From: Eustoma russellianum
Taxonomy: Eukaryota > Streptophyta > Magnoliopsida > Gentianales > Gentianaceae
Length of the DNA: 64,000 nucleotides
Direction of reading: 5' to 3'
Assembly (NCBI GenBank): GCA_036186865.1
Contig: AP025054.1
Location: forward strand, 17,581,455 to 17,645,454
Shown here: piece by piece, positions 32,716 to 44,100 of the stretch
Layout: each line of letters starts with the position of its first letter
How positions within the stretch are numbered: the stretch's first letter is position 1
Translations under genes and position numbers: made by a program
Notes under the pieces: generated by a model
The model's input: only the letters and a program-made list of their open reading frames with translations
The model's database searches: none
What the model was told of the DNA's origin: nothing

Positions 32716-34141
32716 CAAGAAGGAGGGCAAGGGAACTTTGTCATCAAGTTGCCACCTTCTTGTACAAGCATGTTCAAGATGAGCCTAAGACTCCTTGGGT
32801 TCATTTCATTGAACCTTCAACTTGAGCATGTATCACATGCACGTCTACACTCTTTGTTTCTTTGAATTTTATCTTGTGTCTTGTGATCTTTGTTTTATGT
32901 CTTTTCTTTGTAGGTAAATTAGGTACAAGAGAATGTTTGAAGAGAATGTTCCAAGAGAATGTTTGAAGAGAATGTTTTAAGAGAATGTTGAAGAGAATGT
33001 TTCAAGAGAATGTTTCAAGAGAATGTTTGTCTATGCTAAGACAAATTCAAAAGTGTCCAAGATAGAGTCTCTTGATCAAGTTGAAATCAAAATCATCTCC
33101 ATTATCCACAAAGGGGGGGCGGCCATATCTAAAGCAAATGGATAATGATCAATTGAGTTTAAATTCAAAGCTAGGCTTGAATTTAAAATTCAACCTTAAT
33201 TTGAATTCAATCTCAATCAATTGGAGACTTAAAGTTCAAAAGGATTTCGGCCTAATCTACATCCACTCCAAAGAAGTCACACGCCAACATGAAGTCATTT
33301 TGAAGGATAAGGATCACACGCCAATTTTTGAAGCAAAGATGAGATGGCAATTCAAATTTGAATCCAAGTTTAAAATTCAAGTTCAAGTTAAACTCAATCT
33401 CCAACCATCATTTGAATTCAACATCTCAACCAATTGAAGACATCTCACACGCCTAGATAAGCATCCACACGCCACTTGAAGATCAAAAAGGATGGGATTA
33501 TAATTCAAAGATTGAATTCAAGTTTGAAGTCAAATTGAATCCAATCTTCAACTAGCCTTTGAATTCAAGTTCAACCACATCTCCAACGCCAATTTCAGCA
33601 TCTCCAACACCAATTTCATCACCAAACATGACTAGATTCATTGAAGATAACATCTTTCAAGCATTTCAAGTTTTATCTAGAATTATCTTAGTTTAAATTT
33701 TCAAGCAAAGTTCAAATTTAAACATTTGTTAGATAGCTTTATTTGAATTATCTCTAGCCATTTTCAAGCTAAAGGGGGCGTCTACTAGGCCTATAAATAG
33801 ACCCCTTTGGCTGGTTGTAAACACACCTTTTCGATGAATAACAATTCTTGATATTTTCTTCACTTTGAATGATACTTTGTTTTCTTGGTTTTGCATTAAA
33901 AACCTAAGTTAAGATCCTTCAAATTTGAGCGATTTGAAGGTATTGCCATTGCTAAAAGGTGCCGTCCAGGAGGGCCATCTTGGTTTGCCTGATCAACGAC
34001 CATCTTATAGTGTTGGTCTTGCTCGTTGTCCACACGTTTGATCACTAAGGAAGCAAGGGGAAGTTTACTTCTTTGTGCGTAACCCTTTGTGAAGGACGTT
34101 TAGAAGGTGGAATTGTTGGAGCCCACGAGTTGCACGCATCA
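32654..34141 (+). repeat. Element E 3' LTR (family 1, minisatellite subtype)
   Basis: A 1488-bp LTR, similar to the 5' copy at roughly 99% by eye apart from minisatellite changes and a short GGGGGCGT gain near 33775. Hairpin TTTGTCT-ATGCTA-AGACAAA at 33026-33045, TATAAATA at 33792-33799. It ends GCACGCATCA. Confidence 0.93.
32928..33027 (+). repeat. 13-bp minisatellite, element E 3' LTR
   Basis: About eight AGAGAATGTTNNA units. The number and order of variants differ from the 5' LTR, so the array has changed since insertion or during reverse transcription. Confidence 0.8.
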
Positions 34142-34160
34142 GTGATTGTTCATCATCCTC

Positions 34161-34676
34161 ATACACGGCTGGATACATTGAAGATATCATCTTGCAAGAT
34201 TTTCAGATTTTAGCTAGAATTTGTTTTAGTTTTGAATTCAAACAATTTTTAGTTTTCAAACATTATTAGCTAGCTTATTTGAAATCATTTCTATTCATCT
34301 TAAGACTGATAGGGATGACTTGTAGGCTATAAATAAGACCCCTTGGGGCGTGTGGAAGAACAAATTTGAATGAATAAAACTTCTTGATATTTTCTTCACT
34401 TATTGTGAGACTTTGTTTTCTTGGTTTTGCATTAAAAACCTAAGTTAAGATCCTCCAAAGTTGAGCATTTTGAAGGTGTTGCCATTGCTTAAAGGTGCTG
34501 TCCAGGAGAGCCATATTGGTTTGCCTGATCAACGACCATCTTGAAGTGTTGGTCTTGCTCATTGCTCCACACTTTTTTATCACTAAGGAAGCAAGGGGAA
34601 GTCTTCTTCCTTGTGCCTAACCCTTTGTGAAGGACGTTTGGAAGGTGGAATTGTTGGAGCCCACATCTTGCATGCA
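34161..34676 (+). repeat. Element A 3' LTR, right part (family 1)
   Basis: Resumes the LTR broken by B, after B's TCCTC duplication. TATAAATA at 34328-34335 and AATAAA at 34373-34378 give promoter and polyadenylation candidates. It ends CCACATCTTGCATGCA, slightly changed from the family end GCACGCATCA, so the exact end is uncertain by 2-3 bases. Minus-strand protease coding of G follows directly. Confidence 0.85.
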
Positions 34677-35974
34677 TTTAACCATGCAAGTTTGTAAGGA
34701 TGCGGATGATAGTCATAGGCAAATTCAGATTTCTTACCAATTCGATGCTAGCCACATTCGCCACAAGAACCGGAATCAATGATCATGGTGCACACTTTAC
34801 CATTTATCATGCAATGAATATGGAAAATGTTTTCTCTATGTTGTTTGTGATCATCTAATTTCGGATATGCATTCAAAGCTCTACGCACAACAAGAAACTC
34901 CTTAGTGTCAAAATCATCTAATGCTCCTAGATCCTCTTCAAGTTCAATTTCATTATCATGCTCAGATTCGTTTTCATGCTCGGACTCGGACACATATTCG
35001 TTGTTTCCTCAATTAACATGATTCATTTTGCATTAGGACACTCTTTTCCTATGTGACCACGTCCTAACATTTATAGCATTTAATGTCCCTAAACCTGTTT
35101 GAGAGATCAGAAGAATTTCCGGTAGGAGTCTTTTGTTGGCCGCGATTATCTTGCCTTTGTGTGGACTGCACATGGTTGTCCACCCTTTGTGACGCACCTT
35201 GGTCATGTGTTTGGCCTCCTGTAGGCCGTGAGCTTCCCGTTCATGAAGGCTTGCTGGAAAACCTTGATGAAGACTGATTAGTACGATAAGTGGAATTGAA
35301 ATTGGAGGAACTACGTACCTTGATAAAACTTTGTTTCATTTCATACTTCATTTCTTCCCAAGTGGCAATCGGAGGTTGTCTTGTCTTAGTCCTATTTCGA
35401 CACAAATTTGTCCACCAATTTCGGTCGTAACCAGATACTCAATAGAAACGTACCTCACTTTTTGTAATTCACTGTAGGTGGTACAAGAAAAGATTAGATC
35501 CACTCTCGTTTCCCATTCCAAATATTCCTCCGCATTACTTTTACCATAAAACGTTGGAATATTTATTTTGTTTTGAGAAAATCGTCATCTTGCGGGAAAA
35601 GGGGATTTTGGCGTCTTTGGTAACCACGAGGAGGGTGGTCATCAAAGTCATAATCATCATGCTCAAATGGAATGTAATCATCATTGTACCTTCTTGGAGC
35701 GTACCTTCTTCGTTGTGTTGGAGGAACAACCTTCTTGGCTCGATGTGTGGTGGTCTAAGGTTGTCATCCTCAACTTCTTCTAGGGGTTGAACGGCCCTGC
35801 TTGTGCCTTGGCCATCACTCGTCTTGTAGCTTCGTTCTACATCCTCCAATTGATGTTTGATTACCTCATTGTATGCATGAGCTTCTTTAATATCTCCAGC
35901 ATTTGTTGTTGCATGTTGTCCACAGTTTCGGCTTCCTTTGACTTGCTAGAAGCGGAGTGAGTGCTGCTCTCCAT
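34677..35974 (-). pseudogene. Element G gag-protease remnant (minus strand)
   Basis: Family 1 coding, read leftward from ATG at 35974 (MESSTHSASSKSKEAETVDN). It includes the helical MLEILKKLMH..EDVERS stretch, an Arg/Pro linker, the capsid core, a zinc-knuckle region with a 1-nt loss near 35065, and the protease VCTMIIDSGSC near 34770. About 250 bp of gag are missing near 35325. Element A cuts it at its left end, so the rest of pol would lie left of A, off-window. It is the outermost and probably oldest layer. Confidence 0.85.
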
Positions 35975-36346
35975 GATTGACCTAAAGAACATTAACGAAA
36001 CAAAAAGAAAAGAAAGGAACAAAACTAACACAAAGACAAACAAACGTTAAGTGATTAGTAAAAAGAAAACGAAATATGAACACTCCTCTTTCTCTTCTTT
36101 CCACTCTCTTACCACTTTGCTTCTTGGATAACCTGAAGTTAATAAGACTCAAAGCGATCAATTAAGAAAGTGTTTTGCCAATGCTTCTCCAAATCACAAC
36201 GGTCTACACTTGTTTCTCCCTTTTGCTTTCAAGTTTCACCAATTAGTATCAAAACAGAATCAAGTGAAATGGAACAAGCTTGGACTTTTCTACTAAGATT
36301 CAAAGAAAGTAAGCAACCAAAATAGATGTATAAGGCTGAACCAAAG
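35975..36346 (-). other. Element G leader fragment
   Basis: The reverse strand matches the 3' part of E's leader (CTTTGGTTCAGCC, TTCTTTGAATCTTAG, then the gag start). LTR L interrupts it at 36347 just before the 13-nt stem would appear. Confidence 0.8.
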
Positions 36347-37157
36347 TGATGAGGATCAAGGGTCCGATGAGGATCAAGGATCCCATCAAGAGGTCAAGGG
36401 CCTATGACAAGAAGGAGGGCAAGAGACTTTGTCATCAAGTTGGAACCTTCTTGTATAAGCATGTTCAAGATGAACCTAAGGTTCCATGGGTTCATTTCAT
36501 TGAACCCACCCTTTGAGCATTATGAGTGTGCGTGTGTTCCTTACTTTGAATTTTGTCTTGTTTTCTTGTGATCTTTGTTTTATGTGTTTGCTTTGTAGGT
36601 AAATTAGGTACATGGAAGATCCAAATGAAATGGAGGCCCAAAAAGAGAAAGATAGCCGTGCGTTAGAAAAAGGGAGACAAAAGGAATGTTGTCTTGAAGA
36701 GAAAGTTTGTCTCCAAAAAGACAAATTCAAATATGTCCAAGATGGAATCCTCTTTTCAAAATTGAACTCAAAATCATCTCCAAAGATCAAAAGAGGCCGG
36801 CCATTTTTGAAATAAAAGGATGATGATCAAATTGAATTTAAATTCAAAGCTAAACTTGAATTTAAATTCAACCATGATTGATTTCAAGTTTCAACCAATT
36901 GGAGACTTAAATTTCAAGAAGATTTTAGCCTATTTTTCCAGCCATGAACACGCCATCGTGGAGGATAAAAGAGGATAGATTCCAATTCAAATTGAAACAA
37001 AGTTTGAATTGAAACTCAAACTCAATTTGAATTCAAACTTCAACCATCATTTGAATTCAATTCCAGGCATTTTATCATCATCAAATAAGGTATTCCAAGA
37101 CCACAACAACATCATACACGGCTGGAAGGACAGGATATGCAAGAACCAAATTCAAAG
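36347..37157 (+). repeat. LTR L, partial (family 1)
   Basis: Starts TGATGAGGATCAAGG and matches A's LTR, including the pol-tail coding, the TTTGTAG|GT tract and the hairpin TTTGTCT-CCAAAA-AGACAAA (36706-36725). Element I (minus) interrupts it at 37158. Whether it is a solo LTR or the end of an element cannot be told, since the rest is off-window. Confidence 0.85.
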
Positions 37158-38219
37158 TGATGCGTACAAGACGTGGGCTCCAACAATTCCACCTTCCAAA
37201 CGTCCTTCACAAAGGGTTAGGCACAAGGAAGAAGACTTCCCCTTGCTTCCTTAGTGATAAAAACGTGTGGATCAAATGAGCAAGACCAACACTTCAAGAT
37301 AGTCGTTGATCAGGCAAACCAATATGGCCCTCCTGGACGGCACCTTTAAGCAATGGCAACGCGTTCAAAATGCTCAACTTTGAAGGATCTTAACTTAGGT
37401 TTTTAATGCAAAACCAACAAAACAAAGTCTCACAATAAGTGAAGGAAACATCAAGAAATTTTATTCATCAAAAAGTGTTTCTCAAATCAGCCAAAGGGCC
37501 CTATTTATAGACGTCTAACACTAAGGGGATAACCAGATGTTATCTCGAAAGAAGGTATCTAGAAAGCATTTGAAATGAACTTGAAATTTGTAAATTGTTT
37601 GAATTCAAATCTAAGACAAATTCTAGCTAATATTTCCAATGCTAGTAGGCTGCCATCCAGCCCAATGAAGCCTTGGAGAAGCTGATTTGATAAGTAGGAT
37701 GAGGTTGAAGTTGAATTAAAAAGTTGGGTAAATTTGAATTCAAGTTGAGTTTGAATTTGACTTCAGTTTGAATTTGGTTCTTGCATATCCTTTTCACCAT
37801 CATTCCATCCGTGTGTGATGTTTGTTGTGGTGTTGCATACCTGATTTGATCATGATAAAATGATTGGGATTGAATTCAAAGGATGGTTGAAGATTGAATT
37901 CAGATTGAGTTTGAATTTGGATTCAATTTGAATTGTGATCTATCCTTCTCTTATCCTCCAAGATGGCATGTGAATGGTTGGAGATTATGGCTGAGAACTT
38001 CTTGAATTTGAATACTCCATTTGGTTGAAACTTGATTCCAAATCATGGTTGAATTTAAATTCAATTTTAACTTCAAGTTGATCCTCACCTTGTCTTCAAT
38101 CTGGCTGCCCCCTATGTTGATAATTAGAGATGTTTTTGAGTTCATTTTGAAACAAGGAATTCCATCTTGGACACATTTGAATTTGTCTTTGTGGAGACAA
38201 ACATTCTTCTCAAGATAAC
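37158..38219 (-). repeat. Element I 3' LTR, distal part
   Basis: Reverse strand of a family 1 LTR end (forward strand starts TGATGCGTACAAG). It includes the TATA region (near 37500) and palindromic TTGAATTC stretches, up to the TTTGTCT/AGACAAA hairpin near 38183. 38215-38219 ATAAC is H's target duplication. Confidence 0.87.
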
Positions 38220-39417
38220 TGATGAGCTACAGCCTAACCTTATGGATACAAACACTGATGATGACACCTCACTGCCCCGCACAGGTCCCATGACAAGGAG
38301 TATGGCTAAGAAGTTGTTGCATTGTGTTGAATCATTTCTTTATAGGCATGAAGAGGATGAACCAAGCAAAGATGATGTCCATTGGGTTTATATGATACAA
38401 GCTTTGATCTAGTTGTATCAAAAACATGTTGTACATATCTTTAGTTGTTCTTTTTGATATTGTTGGTTGGTTAACCTTGTTTTAGGATAGTTTTTGTTGT
38501 ATTATTGCCTTGTTTTTCAGGTACACGTACTTAGCTTGAAAATGCAATTAGAATCTGAATTTTTGTTCAAGCAAGGAGGTGATATGCAAGTAGCTAACAA
38601 GCAAGGAGGTGACAAGCATCCATGTCAAAATCTGAATTGTTCTTCACGTTAAAGATGGATGGACAAGCTGCTCAAAGCATGAACCAATTGGGAGAAGTCT
38701 TGCAAATGTTCAAACCAATCAAAAACAAGTTGGAGACAAGCAAGCAAGCTGCACAAAAATTGATCCAATCAGATTGAGGCTGTTTAAGGCCTAATTCACG
38801 CAAGAGAGGTTTGAAAATTCAAAGTCAAAATTGCAACCAATCAAAGGCAATTCAAACCAATTTGCTCAAAATATTATCCAATCAAAATCGATCAGGAAAT
38901 GTGGCTGAAACAAGCAAGGAAGCACGGCAAGACAAACCAGCTTTCTTGGAACCAAAATTGTTCAAACAAGTTACCAAGCAAGCATGTTCCTTTTAGACTT
39001 ATACTTTGTACTTTAAACCTTGTACCTTTGTAAATTTCGTTGGTTATAAGTAGGTTAGGAACCTGAATGTAAAGAGAACCACCATTCAAAAAACATTTCA
39101 ATCAAAATTTCCTTTAAGGAATTCTGAACTTTTCTAGTTGAAGCTTAAGCCACTAAACAGTTTCTTTCAAGTTCATAGCCTAGAACTTGTTAGTATTTAC
39201 TTCATTTTTGGTTTACAGCATCTTAGGGTCTCAATGAGGTTTTAGATGTGTTGGAATGCCAAAGAGGAAGAGGTGTTGGTATGAATTGAGCCAAGAACAA
39301 ACGGTTACAGTTCAAGAGGTGTCTTTGGGATGTTCTTTGCCATAGCCGAGGTTCAAATCAGTTTGGAATAGAAGACAAAGTCTTGGAAACGTTTTCTAGC
39401 CTTTATTTGGCTCATCA
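38220..39417 (+). repeat. Element H 5' LTR (family 4)
   Basis: A 1198-bp LTR with the pol-tail coding at its start (GPMTRSMAKKLLHCVESFLYRHEEDEP) and a T-rich tract CAG|GT at 38510-38522. It has short CAAGCAAGGAGGTGA repeats near 38565-38610, and TTATAAGTAG near 39041 as a weak TATA candidate. Confidence 0.93.
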
Positions 39418-39419
39418 AT

Positions 39420-39432
39420 TGGTATCAGAGCT
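39420..39432 (+). other. Element H primer binding site
   Basis: TGGTATCAGAGCT, two bases after the LTR; complementary to initiator tRNA-Met. Confidence 0.93.
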
Positions 39433-40629
39433 TTGGTTAGTCTTCTATTCATGATTACATTGTTTAACTTGCATAAAATGATGCTGCCGTGTAGTAAACT
39501 GTTTTTTATGTCCATTTAGAATCTGTTAGTTTAGGTAGTTAGTTTATGTTTTAAAGTGTTTATTAGTTAGTTTACAACAGTTTGGTAAGTTAGTTTAAGT
39601 AGCAAAAACCGAAAACACCACAAAAAGAACTTAGGCTAGACTTAAGTGTTGTTAGAATCCGTTTGAGTAGTTTAGATTAAAACCGTGTGTAACTTGTTGT
39701 TTTTTGTTCAATCTAGTTTAGACAATGTTCATTAGGTCCTAATCTAGAAGTTTAAATGGTAGTTTAGTTGAGTCCTTAAAACAGAAAACTTTGAACACAA
39801 AAATAGATTACTTGATAGTTTAGTTTGTAAGCAAGTTGTTAAATTCTGGTTTTTTAGTAGTTGTGTGCCAACTATTTTAGACGTTGTAGTTGCTGCCTTA
39901 TTTAGATTGGTTAGACTAGTTTACAACATAGTTTAAAGGTTTAGTTGGTTGTTTAGTTTAGAACAAGAAAATCCGAAAACTAAAGAACAAAAAAAAGTAG
40001 TTTTAGTTAACTATGTTTGCTGCCTAGTTTCTAGTTGATAAACGTTTGTTGAGTAGAATATAAAGACTTGCATCTAGTAACATCTAGTTTAGAAACTGAT
40101 TGCATCATACAAACAAAAACCAAAACAAAAACAAGGTAGAATAGATAACTTAAAAACAAAACAAAACAAGTTAGTTAGTTTGCATCAAAACTGTTTTCCA
40201 TTAGTTGTTATAGTAATCCGCCCTTATAACTGCATTTAGAAACAACTAAGTTGCATTTAGCTATCTTAAGATTAGTTAGATCATTTGCATCAAAAACAGA
40301 AAATTGCCAAAACCGTGTGTTTAGAACAAGTCTTTAAAGCTCATTTGAAATCTTGGTGAATGCTAATAGCTATTTTTTTGTTGATTTCAATTGTTTCAAA
40401 CAACTTGTTGGACCTAGATACATCATGGAAGTTAGGAATTGTTTAAGCCCCCACACTGTTAAAAAACTATCCAATCGTTGTTTTAGATCAATTTCTGAAC
40501 TTACCTTGCACTATAATCAATTTGAACTTGTAATTGTGAATTGATTTCTCACTACATAGTGTTTAGCTGTGTTGTGTACGAGAAACTTTAAAATTCCAAA
40601 TACAACAAACCTTGTGCAATTAAAGGCCG

Positions 40630-40668
40630 TGAGCAATGTCTCATGTAGGCTGTGAGCAGTAGTCTCAC
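40630..40668 (+). promoter_or_regulatory. Tandem leader hairpins, element H
   Basis: TGAG-CAATGT-CTCA (40630-40643) and GTGAG-CAGTAGT-CTCAC (40652-40668). Confidence 0.6.
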
Positions 40669-41000
40669 AACAATCAGGCAAACACCCCAAAGAAAGAAAA
40701 TTAAGCTTGATTGAGAAACACATGAGAGAAAAGCCATTATTTGTCAACAAGTAAGAGGCAAGACAAGAGAGAATTGCACAAGAAAGAAAAGTGAGGAAAA
40801 GCCCAAAATTGAAAGTTGCAAAAGGGAAATTCCTGTGCAAAGCTCAAAAGAAAGAAAGTGCCAAAGAAAAACCCAAAGTGTTGTAGTTTTGAAATATTGA
40901 AAGTTTCTAAAGCAAACCCTTGCTGACACTTTGTTTGTGTGCTTTTACTTTCACTTTACTTCAATTGATAATTGCATATGCTGTAAAGTAAATTGAGGGA

Positions 41001-41013
41001 TTGTCTTAAACAA
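41001..41013 (+). promoter_or_regulatory. Conserved 13-nt leader stem, element H
   Basis: TTGT-CTTAA-ACAA followed by CCCCGTAG. Same place as in D, E, C and F. Confidence 0.55.
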
Positions 41014-41177
41014 CCCCGTAGATTTCATTCAGCCAGAACAACAATTTGACTTTTGTGATTTTCTTGAATCCTTAGGAGAAATAGTCCAAATTGCTGTTTT
41101 GAACAATTGTCAACATAAAGTAGAGTATTTGCATCTTTTCAATATTTTAATTGGCTTTTGAGATTGTTTTCTGAATC

Positions 41178-44100
41178 ATGGGTCCCCAACAGAAAGATAA
41201 TGCACCATCCCCGTCCCCATCTACTCCTGTCCCATCCCTAGTCCCTGTTACCCTAGAGAATATACAGCAAACACTCACTTTCCTTGTTAATCAGTTTGGT
41301 TTAATGAGAAGTGACATAGAGGATAACAAACAGAGGATAAGCAAAGTAGAAAAGCCAACCTCAGATCAAAAAGAACCTAGTATACCTTTTCAAGAAGGCA
41401 CCTCTTATGGTAATGAGTCTCATGTTGAACGTAGAAAAGTCACATCACTTAGAGGTAGAGGTAGAGGTAGAGGTAGAGGTAGTAATGGTGGTCGTAGGAA
41501 CATTTCTTTTGAGGAGAGATTTGATTATCTCCCCTAAGTACAATGAAGAACAATATCCGGAAGAACGGTATGATGAACGTCAGCCTGATAGAGATGAACA
41601 TCTTGAAGAAGAGTTCATTACTACTAAACTGACAATACCCTCCTTCCAAGGGAAAAGTGATCCTGAAGCTTATCTGCAATGGGAAACAAAAGTAGATCAT
41701 ATGTATTCTTGCACTAACTATTCTGAATTGGCCAAAGTGCGGTATGCAACTTTTGAATTTGTAGATTATGCTTTACTCTGGTGGGAACAATTGAAGAACA
41801 CCAGGAGAAGAACAAGACAGCCCCCTGTTGTTACTTGGTCCGAGCTGAAACAAGAAATGAGGAAGAAATTCATATCTCCTTCCTATGAAAGAAGCATTTT
41901 CCAGAAATTGCAACAACTTTCTCAAGGTAATAGATCTGTTGATGAATTTTATAAAGAATTAGAACATCTGCTTACCAGGGCTAACATAGAAGAAGCTGAG
42001 GAAGCCACAATGGCTAGATTTCTAGCTGGTTTGAACAAAGAAATCGCATTTAAGGTGGAACTTACACCTTACTCTGATCTGGCTTCTATGGTTCACATTG
42101 CTGAGAAAGTGGAAAGACAATTGAAGGTAAAAACTTCTAACCCTTCTTTTCGGACTAATCCTTTGAGTTTTCCTAGAACACAGCCCAGGACGCCTTTCCG
42201 TCCACAACAAGGTCAAGGCCGTGGATTCCAAGGAAAATCAATCCAGAACATCCAAAATCGTCCAAAGCTTCCAATCACTGATAAAGGAAAAGCCAAGGTG
42301 GATGGTACGCCTAATGTTAAGACTCGTGATATTCAATGTTTTAAATGCCTAGGAAAAGGTCATTTTGCTAATCAATGTCCTAACCCTAAACGCATCATGT
42401 TTATTGAAGAGTCTAATGAGTATTATTCTGAGGAAGATTTGGAAGAGTGTGAGGAAAACAATGAAATTGAACAAACATGTGAGGAAGAAGAAGAGATTAG
42501 TGAAGAGATTAATGAGTGTGAGACAAAAGAGTTCTTAGTTGTCCGTCGAGCTCTAAGTGCCCAAATTAAAACTGAAGAACCTGACATACAAAGAGAGAAC
42601 ATATTCCACATTCACTGTATGGTTAAAAAGAAAGTCTGCACTTTAATCATTGACTCCGGTTCATGTACCAATGTTGCAAGTTTTGAACTTGTTAGGAAAC
42701 TTGAGTTGCCTTTAATTAATCACCCCCGTCCTTATAGACTTACATGGCTTAATGAGTGTGGTGAAGTTAAAGTAACAAAGCAAGTCCTAGTTTCTTTATC
42801 AATTGGTGGGTATTTTGCTGAGGTGTTATGTGATGTAGCCCCTATGCAATCAAGTCATATCTTATTAGGTAGACCGTGGCAATTTGACAACAAGGTTACA
42901 TATGATGGTTACCTGAATAGATATTCCTTTAGACATAACAACAAACTGTTCAAATTAAATGCCTTGCCCCCGCACAAAGTCTTTGAGGATAAACAACGAA
43001 TGTTAAACATCCATAATGATCCAAAACAAAAGGAATTGGAAAGGATTTTCATCAAAGAAAACCAACTAAAAACTTCTCATCTTAAAATTGAACCGAAAGA
43101 GATCAAATTTTCTGCTGAACCATCTCAAAAGAAAAGTGCATTCTTTGCATCTCAAAGCGAGGTATTCCATGCTATCAATACAAACAAAACTGTTTATATC
43201 TTGCTTTACAAAGAAACTCTGTTCTCTTCATCTGAAATACCATCTACTTTACCAAGTGGAGTTGCATCTTTACTTCAAGAATTTTCTAGCTTGTTTCCTG
43301 AAGGAGATCCCCCAGGTTTACCACCTCTAAGAGGCATTGAGCATCAAATAGATTTCATTCCAGGAGCTGTTCTACCAAACAGACCTGCCTATAGAGCCAA
43401 TCCAGAGGAAATTAAGGAAATCCAAAAACAAGTTGAGGAATTATTGACCCAAGGTAAAGTAAAAGAGAGTATGAGTCCTTGTGCTGTTCCTGTTATCATT
43501 GTCCCTAAGAAAGATGGAACTTGGAGAATGTGTTCTGATTGTAGAGCCATCAATAAGATCACTGTGAAGTATAGATACCCTATTCCTAGGTTGGATGACA
43601 TGTTGGATATGTTGCATGGGTCTAGATGATTTAGCAAAGTAAATCTTAAACAAGGTTATTTCCAAGTGAGAATTAGGGAAGGTGATGAATGGAAAACTGC
43701 CTTTAAGACTAAATTTGGATTGTACGAATTGTTAGTTATGCCCTTTGGTTTAACCAACGCCCCCTAGTACCTTCATGAGGTTAATGAATGAGGTCTTAAG
43801 GAAATTCATAGGGAAATTTGTAGTAGTTTACTTTGATGACATTCTTATCTACTCAAAAACCCTAAGTGAACATCTGATCCATCTTAGAGCTGTTTTTGTC
43901 ACCCTACATAAAGAAAAGTTGTATGCTAATTTCAAGAAGTGTTCTTTCTGTCTGGAGAAGGTTACATTCTTAGGATTTGTGAAGGATTTCTCTACCATAG
44001 CTGCACCCTTGAATGAGTTAGTCAAGAAAGATGTAAGTTTTGAATAGGGAGAATCACAACAACAAGCTTTTGAGGAACTTAAGAAACGTCTAACTTCTGC

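Larger units (their letters stand above)
16200..34141 (+). mobile_element. Element E, family 1 Gypsy/CRM-like retrotransposon (hosts D)
   Basis: Bounded by TGATGAGGATC at 16200 and ACGCATCA at 34141, with target duplication GTGAT at 16195-16199 and 34142-34146. Without D it is about 9.4 kb. It has paired LTRs of about 1.49 kb, a primer site, a leader, and a nearly full Gag-Pol with two nonsense codons and a 25-nt deletion. It lies in the last bases of B's 3' LTR. Confidence 0.94.
2708..34155 (+). mobile_element. Element B, family 2 Gypsy/CRM-like retrotransposon (hosts C and E)
   Basis: The element is bounded by TGATGAGCTCC at 2708 and CATCA at 34155, with target duplication TCCTC at 2703-2707 and 34156-34160. 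It sits inside A's 3' LTR. Without its guests C, E and their duplications it is about 7.4 kb. It has both LTRs, a primer binding site, a long leader and a broken gag, and it has lost most of pol. The right boundary is split: all but the last few bases of the 3' LTR lie before E, and the final CATCA lies after E. Confidence 0.93.
39433..41177 (+). other. Element H leader
   Basis: About 1.7 kb without a supported gene, similar to the F and C leaders. It ends with tandem hairpins (40630-40668), the stem box (41001-41013) and a TTTTCTTGAATCCTTAG box, then the ATG at 41178. Confidence 0.8.
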
